Shown: positions 38,646 to 48,314, counted from the first letter of the stretch. The stretch: 64,000 bases of DNA from Chryseobacterium sp. CH25 (GCF_004119455.1 NZ_NRQT01000002.1:255501-319500); one strand, 5' to 3'. Numbers and translations are program-made. Notes: generated by a model from the letters alone, not told the origin.

Positions 38646-38769
38646 ATCCGAAGTCTCCTGACTTCGGATGATTTATTTTATTTCCGCAAAGTCGGGAGAC
38701 TTTGCGGAGCTGGGATTAACACATTGGTTTGTTATTAAAAATAAATCCGAAGCCTTATGACTTCGGATT
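38646..38769. repeat. Composite palindromic intergenic repeat
   Basis: Three hairpins in one gap: 38646-38669 (ATCCGAAGTC/GACTTCGGAT), 38684-38707 (CCGCAAAGTC/GACTTTGCGG) and 38744-38769 (AATCCGAAG/CTTCGGATT). The last one lies downstream of the gene that ends at 38834 and may act as its terminator. Degenerate copies of the same pair of hairpins are at 36550-36600, 40638-40660 and 41960-42050. Confidence 0.75.
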
Positions 38770-38833
38770 GTTTATGAGTACAAAACTGAGAGATCTTGCC
38801 CAGCTGGTTTAATATTTTACTGATGTTTTTTTA

Positions 38834-39862
38834 TTATTTTAAAAACTTAAGACAGCCTTTATTCACTACTTTCCCTTCTGCTCGTATAGAAGTTGCTACA
38901 TCATTGTTTATAACGGCTTCCTCATATTTTGAACCATTATATTCTTTGTGGAATGTATAATAATTATACCATACTTCGTCCCCTTTTTTTGAAACTACCA
39001 CTGCATCATAAGCTTTTCTAAGGATTACTCCTGTATATTCTTGTCTGATGATTTTCATTTCATTACTGAACAGTATTACTTTAAATGCATTTGGTGCACC
39101 ATCTTTGTAGAATTTTTTTACCGCTTTAAGGGTTTCTGCTTCTAATTTTACATCCTTGATAGCGGCTTTTGGAAAGCAATCGGATTCATTAAACTTTATT
39201 TCTTTCGGTACAATAACTTCAATCTCACCCACGGCTATCGGTTTATATTGAAAATCGGCACCTCCTCCAAAGGTTTTTAAAGGAACCTGTTCTATTTTTA
39301 ATTTATGTTTCCCAGGTGTTAATAATTCTTGTTTGCCCAGTAATTTCTGAAAAGGAATTTCTCCCATCCATAGGGTTTCCGTACCGTCGTTGAGGCTATG
39401 TTTCATGGATAAGTTTTTCCTTGTCATATCCTCTTCATTTAAATATTCATCTCTCCCTGAAGACGCTATGAACTGATCATCAAAATAAAGGTTTGATATC
39501 AATCTGGTCTGGGAATCAAAAGAATCTTTCCATCCATTAATATCCTTGGTCTTCATGCCACTTTCTACCAATTGTAATAAGATACTGTTTGAAACAGAAT
39601 GTGCATAAAATCCTCTGAGAAATAGTTTGTCTCCTAAGGTAAATGTTGTTATATATTCTGAAGCGGGAAGTGCTCGTTCAGTTTTAGAATTTGAAAACAA
39701 AACTTTTCCAACATTCTTTTTGTAGATTTCATTGAAGGCCTCAGGAAATTTTTCTTCTTCAAAAAGTTGCAGTTTTGCCTTTTCTTTTTCAATTTTTTTC
39801 AAATCCTGAGCGTGACTTGCTAACGAGAACGTTAAAAAAGTCATTAAGATCAATTTCTTCAT
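38834..39862 (-). CDS. Exported protein of unknown function
   Basis: A 342-residue protein with signal peptide (MKKLILMTFLTFSLASHAQ), then a charged helical segment (KKIEKEKAKLQLFEEEKF) and a mostly strand-rich mature part. It ends NKGCLKFLK. I recognise no domain. Its promoter region resembles that of the secreted protein gene at 36765-37298. Confidence 0.7.
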   Translation of the reverse strand: MKKLILMTFLTFSLASHAQDLKKIEKEKAKLQLFEEEKFPEAFNEIYKKNVGKVLFSNSKTERALPASEYITTFTLGDKLFLRGFYAHSVSNSILLQLVESGMKTKDINGWKDSFDSQTRLISNLYFDDQFIASSGRDEYLNEEDMTRKNLSMKHSLNDGTETLWMGEIPFQKLLGKQELLTPGKHKLKIEQVPLKTFGGGADFQYKPIAVGEIEVIVPKEIKFNESDCFPKAAIKDVKLEAETLKAVKKFYKDGAPNAFKVILFSNEMKIIRQEYTGVILRKAYDAVVVSKKGDEVWYNYYTFHKEYNGSKYEEAVINNDVATSIRAEGKVVNKGCLKFLK

Positions 39863-39903
39863 TGTTCTTTTAAGTTTTATATGGTTATTTTGTTAAAATT
39901 TTT

Positions 39904-39911
39904 CAAATTTA
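39904..39911 (-). promoter_or_regulatory. Promoter -7 element for the 342-residue exported protein
   Basis: Minus-strand TAAATTTG matches TAnnTTTG, 42 bases before the ATG at 39862. The next 40 bases upstream are about 80% identical to the region upstream of the gene at 36765-37298 (around 37356-37405). Confidence 0.5.
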
Positions 39912-40152
39912 CTCATAGTTTTGATTGTTTAGGTATTTATTTGTTAATTTTTTTAATAATATTTTATTGTTGATTGAAAGTGACTTGTAGACAGTGTTAT
40001 ATGGTGTAAATACTGTCTCTGAAGCTTTCTTACTTTAGAGAACCTGTTTTTATTTACTCAAAGCTGAGATGTTTTAGAGTGAGCCATTAATACCTCACAT
40101 TTACCCATAAATCCTTGAATAATGAAGGGATGCTTTAAGGTTAAAAAAATAA

Positions 40153-40175
40153 AAACTGTTCTGAAAACAGAACGG
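40153..40175. repeat. Terminator-like hairpin without a flanking gene
   Basis: AACTGTTCTG and CAGAACGGC pair around AAAA. It belongs to the same hairpin family as the groL terminator. No gene ends here, so it may be a remnant of deleted coding sequence. Confidence 0.5.
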
Positions 40176-40270
40176 CTACACTTACATTCTGTACTTCATC
40201 ATCAAGTACGGATACCCCCTTACCTAAGGGGGTAGATGGGGTTGGATAAGGGGAGGTCTCGCCTTGCTCA

Positions 40271-40640
40271 AGAGGTTTCAGGGACTTATGGAAGGGTCTG
40301 GAGGGGCTTTGTGAAGTGGATTTAGACCGTTCTCAAGAGGATATAGCCACTTATCTAAGTGGTTAAAGTGGCTTATTGAAGTGGCTGTAGAGGGGCCAGG
40401 AGTGGCTGGAGCTTCTTTATGAAGTAGCTAAAGAGGTTTTGTAAAATGGTTATAGGAGGCTGCATTATTGATGCAGGTTGTTCCTAAGGGAGTATAGCCA
40501 TTTATACAAGTGTCTAAAGGGATTTATGGAAGTGATTAAAGGGGCTTCAGAAGTAACTGGACTTTATTCATTAAGTGACTATAGAGACTTGTAATAAAGG
40601 CTGGAGGGATTTATAGAAGAGGGCAGAGCTGCATTACTGC
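40271..40640. repeat. Degenerate tandem-repeat region
   Basis: About 370 bases made of roughly a dozen or more decayed units of about 24 bases, close to TTTATGAAGTGGCTAAAG plus a G-rich end. Examples are at 40371-40395, 40413-40440 and 40527-40545. It is G-rich on the plus strand, unlike the rest of the window, and has no ORF. It is probably an old minisatellite or a rearranged mobile-element remnant. Confidence 0.55.
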
Positions 40641-40665
40641 CCGAAGTCTATTGACGCAGGAATTT

Positions 40666-41190
40666 TTATTTTTTCCTTCTCCTTTCCAGAAGAAGATACG
40701 CTGCATCCAGCATTTTGATCAGATGAATATATGGGTTTATCATATTCCTTTCTGGGAGATTGTTGTATACCCCAAGTGAGAAATAGGCCATCCCGGATAT
40801 AAAATAATCAAATTCCCTGATGCTGTATTCTTTGAATGCTTTTTTGAAGACCAACAGAGGATTTTGGTATTCTTTCTCAGAAAGCAAGCCAAGAACTAAT
40901 GGAGATACTTCTTCCAACGGGATATTGACGATCCCTTTCTTTTCCTTCAGCGCTATGAAGTAACCTGCACGAATGAATGACCGCATCGCCTGATAAAAAT
41001 GAAGAATGACAGACGGATCTTCCTGTATCCGGCTATTTCGTTTGAGAGCATAATTCATAATGTTGTTTAGCTGTTCCTTGGATGCTGTAAGGTCATTGAG
41101 CTGAAAATAGGTTTCCATCAGCTGTAAGCCGTAGTATTTTTTGTGGCCTTTCCCAAGCCGGGAGTGAAAGTCTGTTCTGCTTTTTTTCAT
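40666..41190 (-). CDS. Unknown helical protein
   Basis: A 174-residue, predicted all-helical cytoplasmic protein, very basic at both ends (MKKSRTDFHSRLGKGHKK and LLERRRKK). The middle has EDPSVILHFYQAMRSFIRAG and FDYFISGMAYFSLGVY. I recognise no family. It is next to the tandem-repeat region and a doubtful 87-residue ORF, which suggests accessory DNA. Confidence 0.62.
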   Translation of the reverse strand: MKKSRTDFHSRLGKGHKKYYGLQLMETYFQLNDLTASKEQLNNIMNYALKRNSRIQEDPSVILHFYQAMRSFIRAGYFIALKEKKGIVNIPLEEVSPLVLGLLSEKEYQNPLLVFKKAFKEYSIREFDYFISGMAYFSLGVYNNLPERNMINPYIHLIKMLDAAYLLLERRRKK

Positions 41191-41215
41191 GAGTTTGTAT
41201 TTTTATTTTACGATT

Positions 41216-41479
41216 TTACTGGCCGTAAAGGAGGAAGTCCTGAACTTCCTGCCATACAAGCCAATGAATATAATAGAATTTGTGTTTTTCTAAAAGCCCG
41301 AAAGCCGCAATGGATTGTACACCCCATTGTACCGTATCATGATACTTTATGTTGTAAAGCAGGCTTAGAATAAGATGATTGTAGAAAAGCAGAACAGCAT
41401 GAAAATAAAAACGGCATGAGACTCTACAATATCTGTCATAGAGGTACTGGTATACCGTGCAACAGATAAGAGAGCCCAC
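41216..41479 (-). CDS. Doubtful Tyr/Cys-rich ORF
   Basis: An 87-residue ORF with GTG start, unusually rich in Tyr, Cys, Phe and His (ICCTVYQYLYDRYCRVSC). It ends 25 bases before the start of the 174-residue gene. An ATG-less extension upstream also reads open. Composition is odd for a stable protein, so this may be a non-coding region or a remnant. Confidence 0.3.
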   Translation of the reverse strand: MGSLICCTVYQYLYDRYCRVSCRFYFHAVLLFYNHLILSLLYNIKYHDTVQWGVQSIAAFGLLEKHKFYYIHWLVWQEVQDFLLYGQ

Positions 41480-41587
41480 GCCTAGGTCGTGAGCTTCATA
41501 CTTATCATCTTGTTGCTTTAAAAATTACCAGTTTTCTATGACAAGACTCTAAGCAATAGCTTCTATATTTCGTTGAAGTATCGCAAA

Positions 41588-41694
41588 ATTACTCTAATGA
41601 GTAATCTTTTCCAAATATAATAAAAATATCTTCATATTACCGAATTCGGTAATGATAATTTATACTAATAATTACAATTTGCACTAAACAGTGC
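41588..41694. promoter_or_regulatory. Three palindromes upstream of the XRE gene (probable operators)
   Basis: ATTACTC-TAAT-GAGTAAT lies at 41588-41605. A perfect 18-base palindrome, ATTACCGAATTCGGTAAT, is at 41636-41653. GCACT-AAAC-AGTGC is at 41681-41694, five bases before the ATG. The first two share the ATTAC half-site, as expected if the XRE protein represses its own gene. Confidence 0.7.
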
Positions 41695-41698
41695 GATT

Positions 41699-41956
41699 AT
41701 GAACGAGTTTAAGACTGATGAAATCAAAAGAATGGTCTCAGAAAAAATAAAAGAAATAAAAGGAGAAACTCCTTATTCTAAGGTTTCTGAAAGATGTAAT
41801 GTTACGGCTGCAAGGATTAGTGATGTTGCTAATAATAAGATTGATTGTCAACTCAGTACTTTTATTGAAATTGCAACCGGATTAAGAATAGACCCAAAGG
41901 AATTATTTGATATTGTTTTTGATTTTGAAGAATATTATTCTGAATTAGATAAATAA
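41699..41956 (+). CDS. XRE-type helix-turn-helix regulator
   Basis: An 85-residue DNA-binding protein. The HTH is about residues 28-55: YSKVSERCNVTAARISDVAN followed by NKIDCQLSTFIEIATGL, which fits the Cro/C1 fold with the recognition helix at AARISDVAN. It resembles antitoxin, phage or restriction-controller regulators. It is the only plus-strand gene between about 14 and 53 kb and converges on the HEPN gene. Confidence 0.87.
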   Translation: MNEFKTDEIKRMVSEKIKEIKGETPYSKVSERCNVTAARISDVANNKIDCQLSTFIEIATGLRIDPKELFDIVFDFEEYYSELDK

Positions 41957-41959
41957 ACC

Positions 41960-42050
41960 AAGCTCCGAAGTCTGAAGACTTCGGAGCTTATTTTTAAATA
42001 AACTGATTTTGTTTTTATTGGAACAAAGTCAGGAGACATTGCTCAACGAG
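41960..42050. repeat. Composite palindromic repeat; its first hairpin is the XRE-gene terminator
   Basis: A perfect 14-base-pair hairpin (AAGCTCCGAAGTCT/AGACTTCGGAGCTT, 41960-41989) followed by ATTTTT, then a decayed copy of the second hairpin (CAAAGTCAGGAGACATTGC). It is the same composite element as at 38646-38707. Confidence 0.75.
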
Positions 42051-42060
42051 AAATATTTTA

Positions 42061-42708
42061 TTATGTGCTCGCTTTTTTGAATTTCTCCTGTATAGCATTG
42101 TTTTCAATGGTGGTTTTTAAGTAATCCATTAAAGAAATTATGTCATCATAAAAGTTTTCAAATGTTGTTAAATCTATAATCTTATGTTCTCCATGCGCTA
42201 TATAATTCCTTTCTTCAACAAGGTCATTAATCAACTCCTTTTTACTTTCTATATGAGAATCTTGAAGGTCGAGTATAAATAAAATCTCACTTAAAACATC
42301 ATACCTTAAATTAGACTTGGTATTTATAATGTTTTTCTTGGGAATATTTGATTGCTTATTGATTTCAGTAAAAATAAAATCAATGATTTTAGTTCTGTTT
42401 TCAAAAGAACTGTTATTTAAATCACCTAATTTATTTTGTAATGAAAGAGCAATAAATTGAGTTTTTAATTCATCATTTTTTAGATATTTGTTTGATACGT
42501 ATTCCAAATAATAGCTCATAGTTAGTTTGACATATCCCTCCCAATGTGCGTACAGCAACGGAAGTGAGGCTCTAATCATAGCGGACTGTAAAGAATTTTT
42601 ACTTGTGGGTATTTTACTTTTTATTAAAGTAAGTTCTTTTCTTCTCCAAGATAATTCTCCATATAATTTGTCCGAAAGATTATCAAATGTCTGAATTCTA
42701 GCTGCCAT
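42061..42708 (-). CDS. HEPN-domain RNase-like protein (MAE_28990/MAE_18760 type)
   Basis: A 215-residue, all-helical protein. The HEPN catalytic motif Rx4-6H is visible as ERNYIAHGEH near residue 178. The N-terminal half (MIRASLPLLYAHWEGYVK) is typical of the MAE_28990/MAE_18760 subfamily, members of which are predicted RNases. Its ATG overlaps the DUF262 stop by one base (TAATG), so the two proteins are made together. This suggests a two-component system in which DUF262 senses or controls and HEPN cuts RNA. Confidence 0.85.
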   Translation of the reverse strand: MAARIQTFDNLSDKLYGELSWRRKELTLIKSKIPTSKNSLQSAMIRASLPLLYAHWEGYVKLTMSYYLEYVSNKYLKNDELKTQFIALSLQNKLGDLNNSSFENRTKIIDFIFTEINKQSNIPKKNIINTKSNLRYDVLSEILFILDLQDSHIESKKELINDLVEERNYIAHGEHKIIDLTTFENFYDDIISLMDYLKTTIENNAIQEKFKKAST

Positions 42709-43817
42709 TATTTTCGGAAATAATCTTTTGCAAACGGAATAATGTTAGGAATTCTTGTTCTTGCATTTGAACCTGAACCTGTGAATCTTTGAAAAGTAGA
42801 TTGTGTATGTAAATCTTTTATTTTTTGTTTTATAAAATCTATGTCATCAGGTAGTTGATAGTTGTCTAGATTTGAAGATACACCAACTGATATTGCTTCA
42901 AATGCTGATTCTAAAAATTTCCCTTTAAAATTTTGTCCATCAAATCTTTTGAAAACATTATCACCAAACAATTGATTTAATAATTCAAATGTTTTAAAGA
43001 ATTTATCTTTTATTCCAACATAATCAAAAGTTGTATCTATTAAAACTTTCTCTACAATTTCATCAAAGAAATCACTAAGTTCTTTCTTTGGTGAGTACGT
43101 ATAATGAGATAGTGCAATATGACGAAGAACTAATTCCATTGGATATTGTTCCTCAAAAAGTCTTTCGGTTAATGCTATAGTTTCAACAAAATTGTTGTCA
43201 CTTGCTAATTCTTTAAACCAAGTAAAAGTTGGTTTATTAACCATTATCATAACACTATTTCTGACTTCTTGGTCACTTGCATATGTTCCTCCTGTATTAA
43301 GTCTTTGAAATACATCAAATTTTGCATTTGGACCAGAATCACTTAATATTATCGAGAAATTAAGTTTTGATCTTTTAATAAATAGTTTTAATGAACTAGG
43401 GATTTCTAAATCTCCGTCATTTTTGTATTCCCAAACCATTCCTTCTAAACTTGGAAGATATTTTGTCCCTTCTAGTTTAAGTCTCTCTTTTTTAGGGATA
43501 TCTTCCGCTTCTGGCAAATCGCTCATGAATTGTAATAATGTTGAAATTCTTTGTAATCCATCTACAACTTCCCATATACCATCTTCTCTCTGAAATACAA
43601 AAATTGAAGGAACAGGGATGCCTAATAAAATTGATTCAATAAGTCTTGATTTTTGACTGTTTGTCCATCTAAAATACCTCTGAAAATCTGGGTTTATTAA
43701 AATTTCTCCTTTTTCGAATAAATTCACAAGCTCTCCAATAGACATTGGGTAATTCTCTGTTTTGAACTCTGTTCTTTTTTGTTCAATCTCTATAATTAAT
43801 TTTTCTGATTGTTTCAT
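42708..43817 (-). CDS. DUF262 (GmrSD N-terminal/ParB-like) protein
   Basis: A 369-residue protein. The N-terminal domain has ILINPDFQRYFRWTNSQKSRL (shown split) near 40-60 and VVDGLQRIST near 89-98, the DGQQR-type motif of DUF262, which in GmrS hydrolyses NTP. The C-terminal half is helical and has no HNH/DUF1524 nuclease domain, so it differs from full GmrSD. The paired HEPN gene may supply the nuclease. Its codons are AT-richer than in the core genes around it. Confidence 0.87.
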   Translation of the reverse strand: MKQSEKLIIEIEQKRTEFKTENYPMSIGELVNLFEKGEILINPDFQRYFRWTNSQKSRLIESILLGIPVPSIFVFQREDGIWEVVDGLQRISTLLQFMSDLPEAEDIPKKERLKLEGTKYLPSLEGMVWEYKNDGDLEIPSSLKLFIKRSKLNFSIILSDSGPNAKFDVFQRLNTGGTYASDQEVRNSVMIMVNKPTFTWFKELASDNNFVETIALTERLFEEQYPMELVLRHIALSHYTYSPKKELSDFFDEIVEKVLIDTTFDYVGIKDKFFKTFELLNQLFGDNVFKRFDGQNFKGKFLESAFEAISVGVSSNLDNYQLPDDIDFIKQKIKDLHTQSTFQRFTGSGSNARTRIPNIIPFAKDYFRK

Positions 43818-44128
43818 AATTAATTTTTCAAACTTTCATTTGTTATGCTTTGATCTAACTTCTAAAGTTACACATTACGTCAAATTTATATAAGTAATAT
43901 GCTTCCATAGATTTTTATATATTATTTATATGGCTTAGAATTTTTTACGCTTTTCTTGCAAATTATAAACCTATAGTCGAATACTGATTATTAAGTAAAG
44001 ATTTACGTCCCCTAATTACTTTGTTAGATTCTAGAACTAAATTATGGAGATGTGAAATAAGAAATGAATTGATGTTCTTTCATGGTTTTATTTAAGTTAA
44101 TCAAATATAATTAAAATAATTATATAAT
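43818..44128. other. AT-rich gene-free region upstream of the DUF262 gene
   Basis: About 310 bases without a credible ORF or RNA gene. It should hold the DUF262 promoter, though I see no perfect TAnnTTTG. Its high AT content fits acquired DNA. Confidence 0.5.
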
Positions 44129-44240
44129 AAAAACCGCTCTACAAAAGTAGAACGGTTAATATATAATTTGTCTCAGCGACACGTTGTTACATCATTCCTG
44201 GCATTCCACCACCCATTGGCATTGCTGGTTTAGTGCTTTG
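44129..44240 (-). repeat. Partial duplicate of the groL 3' end and terminator
   Basis: About 110 bases nearly 90% identical to 45667-45780. It contains the GroEL tail codons (MGGGMPGMM and stop at 44187-44189), the spacer and the terminator hairpin. It joins directly onto the stop codon of the caspase gene at 44241. It does not code for a usable protein here. Confidence 0.9.
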
Positions 44241-45571
44241 TTAAACCTTCAATTTTATTTTATCTATTGGAATATTTAAAATCCCACAACCCTTCGCAAC
44301 ATGAGGGAGTAAGTTTATAAAATAAATAGTAAATATTTCAGAATTAAAGGAAAAACCAAGATCATGTAAATATTCATATTTACAAAATTCTAAAAGTATT
44401 GAGGCACATTCTGTGTCAGAATATTGATTTATCATAGCAATAAGAAAGAATTCAATATTTTCATAATCACTATGGTCGATAATTTCAAATAGTGAGATTT
44501 TTCTTTCTGGTTGTAAGGCAAAGTTGATACTGTAAACGTAATAATTTGGATGTGCTGAGCCAAAATAATCACTTTCGGTGATTACAATACTTAGGAAGTT
44601 ATCATTTAATGTTTCAATAGTGTAATTGACATCTAAATAGAATTCATTTTCGTTACTACGTGAAATCGAATAATTTTCGTCTTCATTTACAAAGACTCTA
44701 ATATTACTTATGATTGAATATCCAAGTTGTTGGACAAAAGCATTAACGAAATCATTGTTGAACTTTTTGTTTTCAATAAAGAAAGGAATTTCGATGGTAT
44801 TTTCTATCTTAATATCTTTATTAATTTCCAGTGGTAATTGTATCGTTTTTACTATAGATGTTTCATTGTTATCTTTAAGTTCAAAAAAAATGTACCTCCT
44901 TTATCTCCTGAGCCAGATAGTGAACCATGCAATGGCGTTTGTGTTCTATCCTCATTAAATTGTAATATGACTTGTTCAGAAAAGTGATTAAAGGACAAAT
45001 GTTTTTGATTATTAGATTCTAAAATAGAAAAAACAGCATTACAAAAAGGGCTGTTTTCACCTTCTTTTCCATCACTTACTGTTTCTATACCACCAGAAGT
45101 AAGTGCTTGTCTTGAATATTTGTTTTGTAAAGCTTTTAAGCCTCCTCCACGATTAAGTTGGAAAATCGCCCCTGAAAAACAGCTGTCAGAAATCAAAGCA
45201 ATATTTTTAGCAGGTGAGGCTTTGAAAAATTTTATTAAATCTCCAATATTAAACCAAGTTGTTAAGTCATTTTTTTTAGAATCAGAACATAACCAATAAT
45301 TTGACTCTAAAGCTGGTATATATTCACCATGGCCAGCGAAAATAATTAAAATTTCATCTTTTTCTAATGAGTTAATTAATTCAGAATATAGTTGATTATA
45401 TAGAAATGATAATGTAGTTTGTTCTTTTTGAGCATATAAATCATAAGAGTTAAATTGATATCTTCTAAAAAGTACATCAATAAGTTTGTTTGTGTCTTTT
45501 ACGCAATTGACTAAATCGGATATTGTTTTATCCTCATATTCATCAATTGCAATGGCTATAATCTTTTTCAT
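44241..45571 (-). pseudogene. Caspase-family (C14) protease with DUF3298 C-terminal domain, frameshifted
   Basis: The first 235 residues form a caspase-like domain: catalytic His in LIIFAGHGEYIPA (near 77) and Cys in LISDSCFSGAIF (near 130). The frame then stops at 44852. One extra base in the eight-base run at 44883-44890 joins it to a second open frame ending at 44241, with HPNYYVYSINFALQPERKIS typical of DUF3298/RsiV-like domains. The restored protein has 443 residues. Such proteases occur in bacterial immune and cell-death systems. The gene lies between groL and a copy of its 3' end. Confidence 0.82.
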
Positions 45572-45670
45572 TTTTATTAGTATAAAGAAATGGTAACTAA
45601 AACATTAGAGTTTCTTATTTCATTAAATAATATAAATATAAAAAGATTAGTATACTTTTTTGATAAAAAA

Positions 45671-45694
45671 ACCGCCCTACAAAAGCAGAACGGT
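45671..45694 (-). terminator. groL terminator
   Basis: ACCGCCCTAC and GCAGAACGGT form an imperfect stem around AAAA, followed on the minus strand by TTTTTT. The same element is copied at 44131-44155. Confidence 0.8.
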
Positions 45695-45725
45695 TAATAT
45701 ATTAAATTGTCTTAGCGACTTGCTA

Positions 45726-47363
<1,638 letters not shown>

Positions 47364-47367
47364 TTAG

Positions 47368-47459
47368 ATGCCAGACGTTAGATATTAGACGTCAAGCATT
47401 GTTTGAAAATTATTTTTTATTCAGTTTTAAGTCTGAAATCTGATGTCTTATATCTGGAT
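47368..47459. repeat. Inverted-repeat element between groS and groL
   Basis: The left arm (AGATATTAGATGCCAGA and on) pairs imperfectly over about 35 bases with the right arm (TCTGATGTCTTATATCT) around an AT-rich centre. It also has internal ATTAGA repeats. It could fold into a long RNA hairpin inside the groSL transcript and may be a small MITE-like insertion. Confidence 0.6.
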
Positions 47460-47461
47460 TC

Positions 47462-47740
47462 TTATCCGATGATTCCTAATAAGTCAGCTTCTCTTACGAT
47501 TAAGTAATCTTTACCTTCTAACTTCAATTCAGAACCTGAATATTTTCCATAAAGAACTTTGTCACCTACCTGAACAGTTGTAGGCTCATCTTTTTTACCA
47601 GGACCTACTGCCACTACAGTACCTTCTTGCGGCTTTTCCTTTGCAGTATCCGGGATGATAATTCCTGAAGCTGTTTTAGTTTCTGCTGCGATTGGCTCTA
47701 CCAGAACTCTGTCTGCCAATGGTTTAAAGTTTACTGACAT
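47462..47740 (-). CDS. groS: Co-chaperonin GroES (10 kDa)
   Basis: A 92-residue Gro[14 protein letters not shown] at the start, the mobile loop [18 protein letters not shown] (about 20-37), and [20 protein letters not shown] near the end. It caps the GroEL ring. It is the first gene of the groSL operon. I see no CIRCE operator upstream. Confidence 0.99.
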   Translation of the reverse strand: MSVNFKPLADRVLVEPIAAETKTASGIIIPDTAKEKPQEGTVVAVGPGKKDEPTTVQVGDKVLYGKYSGSELKLEGKDYLIVREADLLGIIG

Positions 47741-47865
47741 AATATATTTATTTTTTAATTATTTCTGTGTTGTAATTCTCTAAATGTATGCCATGAGACA
47801 TGGATGGCTGAAATGGCAGACTTTTGACCCTGAATGTGAAAATTTGGCAGAAAAATAAAAAATAG

Positions 47866-47887
47866 AAAGCCGGAAATTTCCGGCTTT
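47866..47887 (-). terminator. Terminator after double-glycine peptide 1
   Basis: AAAGCCGGAAA and TTTCCGGCTTT form a perfect palindrome 34 bases after the peptide stop, followed by T/A-rich sequence on the minus strand. Confidence 0.75.
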
Positions 47888-47920
47888 TATTGTAAGTGTT
47901 TAATTTTTACAGGTAGGTTT

Positions 47921-48055
47921 TTATGGGCAATATTGTCCTGGTCCTATCCATAGAATACATTGTCCTTTGTAATTGTACTCACAGCAAAAACGTCCTGCTG
48001 CTCCGCCGTTGATTGATTTCTGAGCATCTCTGCTTAGTAATTTTGCATTTTTCAT
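47921..48055 (-). CDS. Double-glycine leader peptide 1 (bacteriocin-like precursor)
   Basis: A 44-residue peptide. The leader MKNAKLLSRDAQKSINGG ends in Gly-Gly, the usual cut site for C39-type peptidase-transporters. The core of 26 residues has four Cys in the pattern CC-x7-C ... C and ends WIGPGQYCP. It shares leader and core with the two peptides upstream. Codon choice, ATG and a promoter at 48136-48143 support it as a real gene. Function unknown: antimicrobial, signalling or metal-binding are all open. Confidence 0.85.
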   Translation of the reverse strand: MKNAKLLSRDAQKSINGGAAGRFCCEYNYKGQCILWIGPGQYCP

Positions 48056-48135
48056 AGTTAATAATATTTAATTTGTATGTTTCCTGAACGTTTAAAGTCA
48101 ATCAGGATTTTGACATTTGGTGTTTAAGTCTTATT

Positions 48136-48143
48136 CAAAGATA
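48136..48143 (-). promoter_or_regulatory. Promoter -7 element for peptide 1
   Basis: Minus-strand TATCTTTG matches TAnnTTTG. The leader that follows, to the ATG at 48055, is about 75% identical to the leader of peptide 3 and contains TCCTGA...TCAGGA, a possible hairpin. Confidence 0.65.
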
Positions 48144-48267
48144 ATATTTTTTCCTTTATATGTGAAATTATGTTTTATTTTTTTAAAACATAATTTATTG
48201 GATACCAGTGTATATATGTTCTTTTTTGAAGTTAAAAGGGTAGTGGTAAAGGATGTGTGTAAAAAAG

Positions 48268-48290
48268 AAGCCGGAAGAAATCTCCGGCTT
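48268..48290 (-). terminator. Terminator after double-glycine peptide 2
   Basis: AAGCCGGA and TCCGGCTT pair around seven bases, followed on the minus strand by CTTTTTT. It ends the transcript of peptides 3 and 2, separating it from peptide 1. Confidence 0.8.
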
Positions 48291-48314
48291 TTACTAGTAT
48301 ATGTTAGAATTGAT

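Noticed and set aside
40271..40640. CRISPR array
   Set aside because: The repeats are degenerate, adjacent without unique spacers, and no cas genes are near.
41143..41373. 76-residue plus-strand ORF
   Set aside because: Antisense to the 174-residue gene and the doubtful 87-residue ORF, with no family features.
44187..44240. A second, truncated groL gene
   Set aside because: Only the last 16 or so codons are present, with no start; it is a duplicated 3' end, not a gene.
47741..47800. CIRCE operator upstream of groS
   Set aside because: No TTAGCACTC-N9-GAGTGCTAA or close variant is visible.
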